A stretch of DNA of 64,000 nucleotides. It comes from Rugamonas rivuli. Lineage in GTDB: Bacteria > Pseudomonadota > Gammaproteobacteria > Burkholderiales > Burkholderiaceae_D. Location of the stretch: the NCBI RefSeq assembly GCF_009380165.1, contig NZ_WHUF01000005.1, forward strand, positions 447,248 through 511,247, read 5' to 3'. This document shows, piece by piece, positions 41,977 to 52,915 of the stretch. Below the pieces are notes generated by a model. That model was not told the DNA's origin. It did not search any database and saw only the letters and a list, made by a program, of their open reading frames with translations. Every line of letters starts with the position of its first letter. Within the stretch, counting starts at the first letter, position 1. A program made the position numbers and the translations under genes.

Positions 41977-44940
41977 ATGAGAATCCTGATGTGCCGCACT
42001 TTGCGGCTGGCCGCCGGCCTGATGCTGGCGGCCCTGTCCCCCGCCGGCGCGGCCGAACACGCGCGCCTGCTGAGCGACTACAGCCACCGCGCCTGGACTG
42101 CCGCCCAGGGCGCCCCGGCGCAGATCCAGGCCATCACCCAGACCCGCGATGGCTGGCTGTGGCTGTCCACGCCGACCGGTTTATATCGTTTTGACGGCCT
42201 CAACTTCGAGCGGCGCGACCGCGTCGGCGGCCAGGCGCTGCGCTCGACCATCGTGCTGCCGCTGTACACCGCGCCCGACGGCGCCCTGTGGGTGGGTTAC
42301 CGTTTCGGCGGCGCCAGCGTGTTCAAGGACGGCCAGGTGCGCCACTACGGCGCCGCCGACGGCTTCCCGCCCGGCGCCACCTACAGCTTCAGCCGCGCGC
42401 CGGACGGCGCCATGTGGGTGACGACCGCCGGCGGCCTGGCCTGGCTCAACGGCGGCCGCTGGCAGCGCATCGGCGCCGACAGCGGCTTCGACCCCGGCGC
42501 CAAATCGATCTGGCAAGTGCTGTTCGACCGCGACGGCACGCAATGGGTGTCGAGCGACCGTGCCGTCTACTACCGCCGCCAGGGCGACAGCCGCTACCGC
42601 ATCGCCAGCCCGGCCGACATCCGGCTGTCGTCGCTGGCCGCCGCGCCGGACGGCACCGTGTGGGCCTCGAACGGCAGCGACGCCAACTACCGCATGTCGC
42701 AGCAGGCGCCCGCCGCAGGCCGGCCCGCCAGGCCGGCGCTGCCCGGCAGCGGCATGTGGTTCGACCGCGCCGGCACCATGTGGCTGCTCAGCGAGAACCG
42801 GGTCGAACGCATGCTGCCGGATGTATTTCCCGATCCACGCCAGCGCATCACCCAGGAACAGGGCCTGAGCGGCATGAACCCGCAAACCTTTTTCGAAGAC
42901 CGCGAAGGCAATGTCTGGATCGGCACGGTCAGCGGGCTGGACCTGTTCCGCCCCAACCGCGTGCGGCCGCTGCCCAGCCATCTGGAGATCGCCACGCCGG
43001 CCCTGTATCCGGGCCGGGACGGCAAGGTCCGCCTGAGCAACGGCAGCACGGGCTCGTGGCTGATGGATGCCGGCGGCCGGCGTTACGACAGCTCGCCCCA
43101 CGCCTTCCGCTCGGCCGCCACCGGCCGCGACGGCCGACCGGCGCTGGGCACGGCCGAGGGCATCTGGCTGCCCGAGGCGGGCGGCAGCGGCGCCATGATC
43201 CCGTCGCCGCCCGCGGCATTGAAGGACCAGATGGCGCCGCGCGCGCTGGCCCAGGACGGCGGCGGCGACTGGTGGGCCAGCTACGTCAACCTCGGCATCT
43301 ACCGCCACCACGACGGCGGCTGGAGCCGGGTCGACTATCCCGGCCTGCCGGCCGCGCGCGTGCTGTCCATGCTGGCCGACCGCCGCGACCGCATCTGGAT
43401 AGGCTATCCGGACAACCGCATCGCCGTCATCGAACGCGGCGCCGCGAGCATGGTCGGCGCGGCCCAGGGCCTGCGCATCGGCAATGTGCTGACCATGGTC
43501 GAACGCAACGGCCACCTGTGGATCGCCGGCGAACTGGGCGCCGCCCTGTACGACGGCCGCCGTTTCATTCCGCTGCAACTGGCCGACGGCCATGAACTGC
43601 GCGGCATCAGCGGCCTGGTGGAAACGGCCGGCGGCGAACTGTGGCTGCACGGCCACGACGGCGCATTCCGCATCGCCGCCGAACAGCTGGGCCAGTTCCT
43701 GCGCACCGGCGCCGCAGTCGGCTACGAGCTGCTGGACAAGGACGACGGCGTCAGCGGCGGCATCCAGCCGACCGGGCCGTTTCCGTCCATGGTCGAAGCC
43801 GGCGACGGCACGCTGTGGCTGTCCGGCCTGGGCGGCGCGGCGACGATAGCGCCCGGCCCCACCGCCCGCGACACCACGCCGCCGCTGGTGGAAATCCGCG
43901 CCGTCTCCAGCAACGGCAAAGCCTATCCGGTGGCGGGGCCGCTGGCGCTGCCGCCCGGCGCCAACAACCTGCAGATCGGCTTCAGCGCGCTGGGCCTGTC
44001 TATGCCGGACAAGCTGGCCTTCCGCTACCGCCTCGAAGGCGTCGACAGCGAGTGGCAGCAGGCCGGCGGCCGCCGCGAAGCCTTCTACACCAACCTGGGG
44101 CCGGGCAGTTATCGCTTCCAGGTCATCGCCGCCAACAAGGACGGCGTCTGGAACACCGGAGGCGCGACGCTGGCGGTGACGATAGCGCCGACCTTCACGC
44201 AAAGCCTGTGGTTCAAGGTGATCTGCCTGCTGGTGCTGGCGGCGCTGGCCGTGCTGGCCTGGCGCTGGCGGCTGGCGCAGATGGCCCGCCTGATCGAAGC
44301 GCGCCACGTCGAGCGCCTGAGCGAACGCGAGCGCATCGCCCGCGCGCTGCACGACACCTTCCTGCAGGAGGCGCAAGGCACCATCCTGATGATGCAGCTG
44401 GCGATGGAACAGGTGCCGGCCACCCTGCCCGCGCGCGCCGCCATGGAGCGCGGCATCGGCTACATCGAGCAGGCGCTGGTCGAGGGGCGCGACGAAGTGC
44501 GCGGCCTGCGCTCGCCGCTGCGCGACGATGAAACGCTGGCGCAATCGCTGGACCGCTTCGGCCAGCGGCTGGCGGCTGGACTTTCGGCCAGTTTCCGGCT
44601 CGAACAAAAAGGTGCACCATACGCACTGCCCGTCATCACCGGCGATGAAGTGTTTTCCATCGGCCGCGAAGCCATCTGCAACGCCTTCCGCCACGCCAGG
44701 GCGAGCGAGATCGTCGTCGAGCTGGAGTACGGCGCGGAGCAGCTGACCTTGCTGGTGCGCGACAACGGCCAGGGCATCGCGGCGGACACGCTGGCGCAAG
44801 GCGGCCGCAGCGGCCATTGGGGCCTGGTCGGCATGCGCGAGCGCGCGGCGCGGGTCGGCGCCACGGTCGAGGTGGGCAATCACGGCGAAGGCGGCGCATT
44901 CGTGCGCCTGACTTTGCCGGCTATGTACGCCAGCGCATAG
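41977..44940 (+). CDS. Propeller-type hybrid sensor histidine kinase
   Basis: The 987-residue kinase has a signal peptide (LAAGLMLAALSPAGAA) and a periplasmic seven-bladed two-component propeller with blades such as DGWLWLSTPTGLYRFDG and DREGNVWIGTVSGLDLFRPN. A Y_Y_Y domain follows (FRYRLEGVDSEWQQAGGRREAFYTNLGPGSYRFQVIAANKDG). One membrane helix (IVCLLVLAALAVLAW-like, near residue 745), an HisKA_3 box (LSERERIARALHDTF, His792) and an intact HATPase_c (GREAICNAFRHA; VRDNGQGI; GHWGLVGMRERA) complete it. The upstream gene is a degenerate partner. No response regulator follows. Confidence 0.93.
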   Translation: MRILMCRTLRLAAGLMLAALSPAGAAEHARLLSDYSHRAWTAAQGAPAQIQAITQTRDGWLWLSTPTGLYRFDGLNFERRDRVGGQALRSTIVLPLYTAPDGALWVGYRFGGASVFKDGQVRHYGAADGFPPGATYSFSRAPDGAMWVTTAGGLAWLNGGRWQRIGADSGFDPGAKSIWQVLFDRDGTQWVSSDRAVYYRRQGDSRYRIASPADIRLSSLAAAPDGTVWASNGSDANYRMSQQAPAAGRPARPALPGSGMWFDRAGTMWLLSENRVERMLPDVFPDPRQRITQEQGLSGMNPQTFFEDREGNVWIGTVSGLDLFRPNRVRPLPSHLEIATPALYPGRDGKVRLSNGSTGSWLMDAGGRRYDSSPHAFRSAATGRDGRPALGTAEGIWLPEAGGSGAMIPSPPAALKDQMAPRALAQDGGGDWWASYVNLGIYRHHDGGWSRVDYPGLPAARVLSMLADRRDRIWIGYPDNRIAVIERGAASMVGAAQGLRIGNVLTMVERNGHLWIAGELGAALYDGRRFIPLQLADGHELRGISGLVETAGGELWLHGHDGAFRIAAEQLGQFLRTGAAVGYELLDKDDGVSGGIQPTGPFPSMVEAGDGTLWLSGLGGAATIAPGPTARDTTPPLVEIRAVSSNGKAYPVAGPLALPPGANNLQIGFSALGLSMPDKLAFRYRLEGVDSEWQQAGGRREAFYTNLGPGSYRFQVIAANKDGVWNTGGATLAVTIAPTFTQSLWFKVICLLVLAALAVLAWRWRLAQMARLIEARHVERLSERERIARALHDTFLQEAQGTILMMQLAMEQVPATLPARAAMERGIGYIEQALVEGRDEVRGLRSPLRDDETLAQSLDRFGQRLAAGLSASFRLEQKGAPYALPVITGDEVFSIGREAICNAFRHARASEIVVELEYGAEQLTLLVRDNGQGIAADTLAQGGRSGHWGLVGMRERAARVGATVEVGNHGEGGAFVRLTLPAMYASA

Positions 44941-45003
44941 ACGGCGCGGCGCGGTCTTGCTGTAATCACGCAGTTATATTCCCACCCCACGAGGAGCGCA
45001 CAC

Positions 45004-45783
45004 ATGAAGCTGAAAGACAAAGTCTGTATCGTCACCGGCGCCGCCAGCGGCATCGGCAAGGAAATCGCCCTGGTCTACGCGCGCGAAGGCGGCAAGATCG
45101 TCATCGCCGACCTGAACCTGGCAGCGGCGCAAGCCACCGCCGAGGAGCTGAAGGGCGCCGGCCACCAGGCCATGGCCATCGCCATGAACGTGGTCGATGA
45201 AGCGCAGGTCAACGCCGGCATCGCCAACGTGGTCGAGGCCTGGGGCCAGATCGACGTGTTGGTCAGCAACGCCGGCATCCAGATCATCCACCCGGTCGAA
45301 GACTTCCCTTACGAGGACTGGAAGAAACTGCTGTCCATCCACCTGGACGGCGCCTTCCTGACCACCAAGGCTTGCCTGCCGCATATGTACAAGGCCGGCA
45401 GCGGCAGCGTGATCTACATGGGCTCGGTGCACTCGAAGGAAGCGTCCAAGCTCAAGTCCGCCTACGTGACGGCCAAGCACGGCCTGATCGGTCTGGCCAA
45501 GGCGGTGTCGAAGGAAGGCGCGGAACATGGCGTGCGCGCCAACGTGATCTGCCCGGGCTTCGTGCGCACGCCGCTGGTCGACAAGCAAATCCCCGAGCAG
45601 GCCAAGACGCTGGGCATCTCGGAAGAGGACGTGATCAAGAAAGTGATGCTGGCCGATACCGTGGACGGCAAGTTCACCACGGTGGAGGATGTGGCCGAGG
45701 TGGCGCTGCTGTTCGCCAGCTTCCCGTCGAACGCGCTGACCGGGCAATCGCTGGTGGTCAGCCACGGCTGGTTCATGCAATAG
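45004..45783 (+). CDS. 3-hydroxybutyrate-dehydrogenase-like SDR
   Basis: The 259-residue short-chain dehydrogenase has the NAD motif [19 protein letters not shown] at VLVSNAGIQ, catalytic Ser in [10 protein letters not shown], and [11 protein letters not shown] with the Tyr-x-x-x-Lys pair. The C-terminus [13 protein letters not shown] is that of bacterial D-3-hydroxybutyrate dehydrogenases, which feed polyhydroxybutyrate breakdown products into acetoacetate. The specific substrate is likely but not proven. Its stop overlaps the convergent 77-residue membrane protein by 11 bases. Confidence 0.88.
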   Translation: MKLKDKVCIVTGAASGIGKEIALVYAREGGKIVIADLNLAAAQATAEELKGAGHQAMAIAMNVVDEAQVNAGIANVVEAWGQIDVLVSNAGIQIIHPVEDFPYEDWKKLLSIHLDGAFLTTKACLPHMYKAGSGSVIYMGSVHSKEASKLKSAYVTAKHGLIGLAKAVSKEGAEHGVRANVICPGFVRTPLVDKQIPEQAKTLGISEEDVIKKVMLADTVDGKFTTVEDVAEVALLFASFPSNALTGQSLVVSHGWFMQ

Positions 45784-46006
45784 GAGGATCGGCGTCACGC
45801 CGGCGGCTTTGCTTGAAGACGTGATGAATGAGCATCACAAGCAGGACGCCGGCGAGCGACAACGTCAGCCACAGCGGCACGGTTGCGGGGTACAGGTAGT
45901 CCACCAGCCTCAAGGCATGCATGCAAAGCAAGCCCAGCACGATAAGCCATGCACGCATGAAGACGCAGCCCAGGACAGCCAACACGGAAACAATTACATC
46001 AAACAC
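45773..46006 (-). CDS. Small membrane protein (77 aa), third gene of an overlapping trio
   Basis: The product starts at GTG 46006 and has two or three hydrophobic segments ([27 protein letters not shown] and [22 protein letters not shown]) and a basic tail. It overlaps the upstream 38-codon ORF by eight bases (frame-shifted), which implies translational coupling. Its 3' end also overlaps the convergent SDR gene. No family recognised. Confidence 0.65.
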   Translation of the reverse strand: MFDVIVSVLAVLGCVFMRAWLIVLGLLCMHALRLVDYLYPATVPLWLTLSLAGVLLVMLIHHVFKQSRRRDADPPIA

Positions 46007-46115
46007 GGGGATTCATTCCTTCAGATTTTTTTGGCAGCGACAAGAACGCCGCCCCGCTCCACAATGCCACCAGCGACCAGATCCACAGCAAGGTATTAAT
46101 ATAAACAGTTTTCAT
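45999..46115 (-). CDS. Micro-protein (38 aa) with one membrane segment
   Basis: An ATG at 46113-46115 overlaps the TGA of the upstream gene (TGATG). The 38-residue frame (MKTVYINTLLWIWSLVALWS onward, then GAAFLSLPKK and a polar tail) ends in TGA at 45999-46001. The Trp/Leu-rich stretch is a plausible membrane helix. Tight overlaps on both sides support translation, though a short frame with no known homologue is uncertain. Confidence 0.5.
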   Translation of the reverse strand: MKTVYINTLLWIWSLVALWSGAAFLSLPKKSEGMNPRV

Positions 46116-46531
46116 CAATTTCCGGAAAATATCTGGGATTGTCCCTGCGAGAATTCCATCGGCCGGTACTGGCAGCCGCCGTAGTCCCGTTTGCGGTACG
46201 GCATCACCACATAGGCGCGATTGCGGCGGCTGTCTTCGATGTCGAACATCGCGGCCTGCCAGCCGTCGTCGGCATCCGGATTGGCCGGCATCGACGAGCA
46301 GATCAGTGTCGCCATCACATCGCCCTGCGCCACCATCGGCAGCACTTGCTTCAGCAGGCCACCGATGGCCGTGCGCAAGTCGTCGAAACCATCCGCCACC
46401 AGCGCCACGACTTCCTCACGGTTATGCATGACCAACGCAAACACGGGAAAGCCCGGCTCGGTTTTCAGATAGCGCTGAACCGTCGATTCCGCCTGCTCAA
46501 GCAGCTGGTCCATTTCTTCGGTAAGTTCCAT
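46115..46531 (-). CDS. Hypothetical cytoplasmic protein (138 aa), first of the overlapping trio
   Basis: The soluble protein shows EEMDQLLEQAESTVQRYLKTEPGFPVFALVMHNREEVVALVADGFDDL, then a GLLKQVLPMVAQGDVMATLI segment and a basic YRKRDYGGCQYRPMEF stretch. It has no signal peptide. It is followed, with a one-base overlap, by a 38-residue membrane micro-ORF and then a 77-residue membrane protein, so the three are probably one unit. No family recognised; a link between a soluble protein and two small membrane partners can only be guessed. Confidence 0.6.
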   Translation of the reverse strand: MELTEEMDQLLEQAESTVQRYLKTEPGFPVFALVMHNREEVVALVADGFDDLRTAIGGLLKQVLPMVAQGDVMATLICSSMPANPDADDGWQAAMFDIEDSRRNRAYVVMPYRKRDYGGCQYRPMEFSQGQSQIFSGN

Positions 46532-46599
46532 GATTCGCCTATCGCTGAGAAAATTGCAATTATGGCATTTCCGGCGAAGATGGAATACCCCGGTGGCGA

Positions 46600-47082
46600 T
46601 CAGCGCCCCAGCAGCATCCGCTTCAGCAGCACGTTGAAGTCCATGTCGCGCTGGGTCAGCAGGGTTCGGGCGTAGCCGCTCTCGCAGGACATCTTCGCCT
46701 CATCGGCAGATACGCCTGCCACCCTGCTCTTCAGGCCGGAGTTGAACACACCCTGCACCGCCGCGACATGCGCATCGATGGCGGCGTCCGTGGCATTGGG
46801 TTCCCGTGCGCGCATCTGCTGTATCAACTGCACCTTGTAGAGCTGGCGCAAGATGATCAGCGCATCCGCGTTGCGCTCCTTCCATTGCGCCATCACATCG
46901 CTCAAGCCATCGACCGAATCGGGCGCCACCACCTTGCAGCGCTCAAGCAGCAGCGCGTGATAGGTGTCGAAGTCGATCTGCGCCAGCTGGATGCCGGCCG
47001 CGACATCGATGACCTGGGCGCCAGCCGCAGTCGGCATGCCCGCCGAGGCCAACGCCAGCGCCAAAAGAATGGGTTTGATCAT
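46600..47082 (-). CDS. Secreted hypothetical protein (160 aa)
   Basis: Starting at 47082 (MIKPILLALALASAGMPTAAGA, a signal peptide), the product is a helical periplasmic protein with two or more cysteines (LLLERCKVVAPD, MSCESGYARTLL). Its pattern resembles small uncharacterised Oxalobacteraceae exoproteins. Upstream in-frame codons to 47133 add a basic segment without a ribosome site. No function can be assigned. Confidence 0.65.
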   Translation of the reverse strand: MIKPILLALALASAGMPTAAGAQVIDVAAGIQLAQIDFDTYHALLLERCKVVAPDSVDGLSDVMAQWKERNADALIILRQLYKVQLIQQMRAREPNATDAAIDAHVAAVQGVFNSGLKSRVAGVSADEAKMSCESGYARTLLTQRDMDFNVLLKRMLLGR

Positions 47083-47260
47083 GTGCTCGTCCAGGCGCTT
47101 AGCCGATTTTTCAATGTAGCTAGTGTATTGCAATCAGGCCCAGAAAAATGCGTGGTTTGTCACGCCCCCTTCATCCGTTTGACAACCGATTCCAGAGCTT
47201 GCTACACTAAAATTGCAATAAATATATTTTTACCGAAAATTAAACATCTATGGAACTGTC

Positions 47261-47950
47261 ATGAACCGACAATTACTGGCCGCACTGTTCACCACCGTCA
47301 CCCTGGCCGGCGCCGCGCACGCTGCGGATATACCGAAATCGCTGGAAACCATGGGCATCAAGATCGGCGATACCCAGCAACAGGTTGAAAAAGTGCTGTT
47401 CGCCGACGGCTACACGGCTAACCGCACGCACGTGCGTCCGGCCGACACGGTCTACGCGGCGCGCCCCGACAACATCGAATACAGGGTCCCGAACGCGCCC
47501 AACCGGTCGCGCGTCACCGTCACGTTCGGCCCGATGGATGGCCGCGTGGTGCAGATCGAACGCAGCACCGAGAAGTTCGAGCAAAAGGTGCTGAACACGG
47601 AGCTGCGCAAGCAGTTACTGGAAAAATATGGCCAACTGCCACCCAACGAAGGCCAGTATGGCGACATGCACTGGGTCCGCACCAAGACCGGCAAGCTGAT
47701 CAACGACTGCTACGCGCGCAGCATCGGCGTGACGTTCGCCCACGCCGCGATGATGGACCGCATCGTCAATTGCGACAAGGCTGTCCAGGTGGCGTTTGTC
47801 GGCGACTCCACCTGGACCACCTCGATGAGCGTGACCATCACCGACTACGACGCCGTGCTCAGGAACCAGAAGCCGATCGCCGCCGCTGCGGAAAAGGCGA
47901 AACAGGACGCCATCGACGCGGCCAAGAAAGCCCCGCCGGTCAAGCTGTAA
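47261..47950 (+). CDS. Secreted hypothetical protein (229 aa)
   Basis: The product has a signal peptide (LLAALFTTVTLAGAAHA) and a mature beta-rich domain that opens MGIKIGDTQQQVEKVLFADGYTANRTH. This resembles the start of SmpA/BamE-like repeats, in which G-x-T-x-x-x-V marks a helix. Two Cys residues (NDCYARS, VNCDKA) may pair. A Lys/Ala-rich tail ends the protein. It is convergent with rpoD across a two-stem terminator. Function unknown. Confidence 0.7.
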   Translation: MNRQLLAALFTTVTLAGAAHAADIPKSLETMGIKIGDTQQQVEKVLFADGYTANRTHVRPADTVYAARPDNIEYRVPNAPNRSRVTVTFGPMDGRVVQIERSTEKFEQKVLNTELRKQLLEKYGQLPPNEGQYGDMHWVRTKTGKLINDCYARSIGVTFAHAAMMDRIVNCDKAVQVAFVGDSTWTTSMSVTITDYDAVLRNQKPIAAAAEKAKQDAIDAAKKAPPVKL

Positions 47951-47954
47951 GCCC

Positions 47955-48012
47955 AAAAAAAGCCACGTGGCTTAGGACGGCCTTGGCCGTCTTAAGCGCA
48001 CGTGGCTTTTTT
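47955..48012. terminator. Two-stem bidirectional terminator between the secreted protein gene and rpoD
   Basis: AAAAAAAGCCACGTG pairs with CACGTGGCTTTTTT and encloses a second stem, GGACGGCC with GGCCGTC, with one mismatch. A-run and T-run flank both sides. It ends both convergent transcripts. Confidence 0.85.
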
Positions 48013-48024
48013 CAAGCGCAACAA

Positions 48025-50517
<2,493 letters not shown>

Positions 50518-50989
50518 TAAATATCTCTCAATGCGTATTCGCCAGAAAATACAAAATGCCATAGCCAGCGCCGACCGTTACCGGTGCGCACAGATGGAAA
50601 TGTTGTAATTTAGCTGACGATTATCTGCGGAATAAAAAAAGCCCGCATCCAACAACGGGCTTGTTTCTCTTTTCAGTGAAGAATAGGGAGAGGGCAAAGT
50701 ATGCCGTATAGCGCGACATCAGGATAATTGATAGTACCTATATCCGACATCTTAAAACCATATAACAAGGGCTACAAACTCTTGTCAGACCGTCCAAATC
50801 GCATCCTGTACCAAACTGAAACGCACCGTCCTGCAAAAGTGCGTCTCGCATTATACACGTTTTGGCGTGCGAACGCACCTTCCCCGTCCAACTGGCGTAT
50901 GATGTCGATGTGGTCTTTTTTACATCATGACCTAAAAGGCACTGCAATACCGTAGTGCCCATGATATGCTGACGCCTCTTGCTTAAACT
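50518..50989. other. 472-base non-coding stretch between rpoD and the ProQ-like gene
   Basis: Apart from the hairpin at 50634-50673 I see no gene. A 75-codon plus-strand frame at 50728-50955 has no ribosome site and an unconvincing composition. The stretch is AT-richer than its surroundings and should hold the divergent promoters of rpoD and the ProQ-like gene. I could not place a clean -35/-10 pair. Confidence 0.6.
50634..50673. terminator. Hairpin terminator in the rpoD upstream region
   Basis: AAAAAAAGCCCG pairs in part with CGGGCTTGTTT around a ten-base loop. The minus-strand reading ends in TTTTTTT and the plus-strand in TTGTTTCTCTTTT. It would shield rpoD from minus-strand transcription entering from the right. 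Confidence 0.6.
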
Positions 50990-51469
50990 ATGAAGTCGAT
51001 GAACACTAGTCTCACCCCTCAGGCGCCGGCAACCGAGCCCGCAGCCACTGCCGCTACCGCGGCTCCTGCAGCTCTTACCCCGCGCAGCTTGCTGAAACAA
51101 TTGCAGACCCAATTCCCGGCCTTCCGCGATTTCCTGCCTTTGTCGATTGGTATCGACAAGCAGATCCTCGCCGTCATGCCTGAACTGGACCGCAAGACCA
51201 TGCGTACCGCGCTCGGCATCCATACCGGCTCGCTGCGCTATCTGAAAGTCATGGAAAAAGCCAAGGTGCGCCACGATCTGGACGGCACCCCTGGCGCCGA
51301 AGTGACGGACACCCACCGCGCCCACGCCACCCAGGTATTGCAGGAACGCTTCAAGAAAGAAGCCGAGCGCAAGAAGGCGGAACGCGACGCGGCTGCGGCC
51401 GAAGAAGCGGCCCGCGTGCGCGCCGACAAGCTGAACCAGCTGACCGCGAAGTTCTCGCGCAAGGGTTGA
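50990..51469 (+). CDS. ProQ/FinO-domain RNA chaperone
   Basis: The 159-residue protein has an Ala/Pro/Thr-rich N-terminus and a compact ProQ/FinO domain (TPRSLLKQLQTQFPAFRDFLPLSIGIDKQILAVMPELDRKTMRTALGIHTGSLRYLKVMEKAKVRHDLDG). A basic coiled tail (KKEAERKKAERDAAAAEEAARVRADKL) ends it. Such proteins bind structured small RNAs and mRNA 3' ends. Start 50990 or the ATG three codons later. The exonuclease gene begins one base after its stop. Confidence 0.9.
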   Translation: MKSMNTSLTPQAPATEPAATAATAAPAALTPRSLLKQLQTQFPAFRDFLPLSIGIDKQILAVMPELDRKTMRTALGIHTGSLRYLKVMEKAKVRHDLDGTPGAEVTDTHRAHATQVLQERFKKEAERKKAERDAAAAEEAARVRADKLNQLTAKFSRKG

Positions 51470-51470
51470 G

Positions 51471-52133
51471 TTGGCGTTGACTACGCAACAGCAGGCGGCG
51501 CCGGCGGAAGCCGAGCTGCCGCCCTACGTGGGTCTGCGCATCGGCGATGTGCAGATGATCGCCACGCTGGAGCAAGCCATCGCCGCGCGCGATATCTTGC
51601 TGGCCACCGACGCCATCGGCTTCGATACCGAATCGAAGCCGACCTTCACCAAGGGCGAGACCTCGACCGGTCCGCACCTGATCCAGTTTTCCACCGACCA
51701 CAAGGCTTATCTGTTCCAGATCGGCAGCAGCATTTCCGCGCCCATGCGCGAAGTGCTGCAAGCGGTGCTGGAAGCGCCTGCCCTGCTGAAGGTGGGCTTC
51801 GGCCTGTCCGACGACGTCAAGCGGCTGCACGCCAAGCTGGCGATACGCGCGGCCGGCGTGGTCGACCTGTCGGTGGCGCTGCGCACGCCGGGCCAGCGCA
51901 ACGACCTCGGCGCCAAGACCGCCGTCGCCAAGTTCTTCGGCCAGAAGCTGCAGAAATCCAAGAAGATCTCGACCACCAACTGGGCGCTGCCGCGCCTGAA
52001 CGAAAAGCAGATCCTGTACGCCGCCGACGATGCCCAGGTCGCGCTGCGCGTGTACCGCCACTTCATCGCCGCCGGCAACAAGCTGCCGCCGATGAAAGCC
52101 GTTAAACTTCCTCGCCCGCCCAAGCCAGTTTAG
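51471..52133 (+). CDS. 3'-5' exonuclease (DEDD/RNase D-like)
   Basis: The 220-residue protein has the DEDD fold: motif I in AIGFDTESKPTF, motif II region near GVVDLSVALRT, and motif III YAADDAQVALRVYRHF. The substrate is DNA or RNA. It starts at TTG 51471 (a second TTG two codons on is possible), with AAGGG in the ProQ-like gene's end as ribosome site. Coupling to the ProQ-like gene suggests RNA processing, by inference. Confidence 0.85.
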   Translation: MALTTQQQAAPAEAELPPYVGLRIGDVQMIATLEQAIAARDILLATDAIGFDTESKPTFTKGETSTGPHLIQFSTDHKAYLFQIGSSISAPMREVLQAVLEAPALLKVGFGLSDDVKRLHAKLAIRAAGVVDLSVALRTPGQRNDLGAKTAVAKFFGQKLQKSKKISTTNWALPRLNEKQILYAADDAQVALRVYRHFIAAGNKLPPMKAVKLPRPPKPV

Positions 52134-52182
52134 CCGCGCGATCTGGTATCCTTGCCAGATAGCTACGACTTCAAGGAATGGC

Positions 52183-52905
52183 ATGTCTACCTCTTACGTC
52201 GTGCGCGCGTGCGCCGTGCTGGCTTTTGCCGGCAGCAGCCTGCCGTCGCAGGCCGCCGCACCCGCCACCCTGCCCGACACGCTGGAACAGCGCGTGGCCG
52301 CCTGCATCGCCTGCCACGCCGTCAAGGAACGCAGCGACGCCTTCTTCCCGCGCATCGCCGGCAAGCCGGCCGGCTACCTGTACAACCAGCTGGTCAATTT
52401 CCGCGAAGGCCGGCGCCACTATCCGATGATGACCTATATGGTCGACCACCTGCCGGACGCCTATCTGCGCGAGATCGCCGACTACTTCTCGCAGCAGCAT
52501 CCGCCCTACCCGCCGGCCCAGGCCGGCAGCGGCGCCAGCGCCAGCACGGCCTCGCTGGCGCGCGGCCAAGCGCTGGTGCAGCAAGGCGATCCGGCCAAGA
52601 AGATCCCGGCCTGCGTGGCCTGCCACGGCAGCACGCTGACCGGCGTGGCGCCCGCCATCCCCGGCCTGATCGGCCTGCCCAGCGACTACGTCAACGCCCA
52701 GTTCGGCGCATGGAAGAACAAGGTGCGCCGCGCCGCCGCGCCGGACTGCATGGCGGAGATCGCCAACCGGCTGAACGAGGCCGACATCGCCGCCGTCTCC
52801 GGCTGGCTCAGCAAGCAGACGCCCGATCCCGCCGCCCGCCCCGGCGCCGCCGACAGCATCGCCATGCCCCTGCCGCTGAACTGCGGCAGCGTGCCAGCAC
52901 CATAA
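52183..52905 (+). CDS. Cytochrome c4-like diheme protein
   Basis: The 240-residue periplasmic protein has a signal peptide (VRACAVLAFAGSSLPSQA) and two heme sites, CIACH at 41-45 and CVACH at 144-148. Each sits in a cytochrome-c-like half (GKPAGYLYNQLVNFREGRRHYPMM; PGLIGLPSDYVNAQFGAW). This is the c4 layout, which passes electrons to a terminal oxidase. It is 10 bases from the triheme cytochrome gene downstream, so the two share an electron path. No dehydrogenase subunit is adjacent. Confidence 0.9.
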   Translation: MSTSYVVRACAVLAFAGSSLPSQAAAPATLPDTLEQRVAACIACHAVKERSDAFFPRIAGKPAGYLYNQLVNFREGRRHYPMMTYMVDHLPDAYLREIADYFSQQHPPYPPAQAGSGASASTASLARGQALVQQGDPAKKIPACVACHGSTLTGVAPAIPGLIGLPSDYVNAQFGAWKNKVRRAAAPDCMAEIANRLNEADIAAVSGWLSKQTPDPAARPGAADSIAMPLPLNCGSVPAP

Positions 52906-52915
52906 GGGGCCGCAC

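Noticed and set aside
50728-50955. 75-codon plus-strand frame upstream of the ProQ-like gene
   Set aside because: It has no ribosome site, mixed composition and no family features, so it is treated as non-coding.
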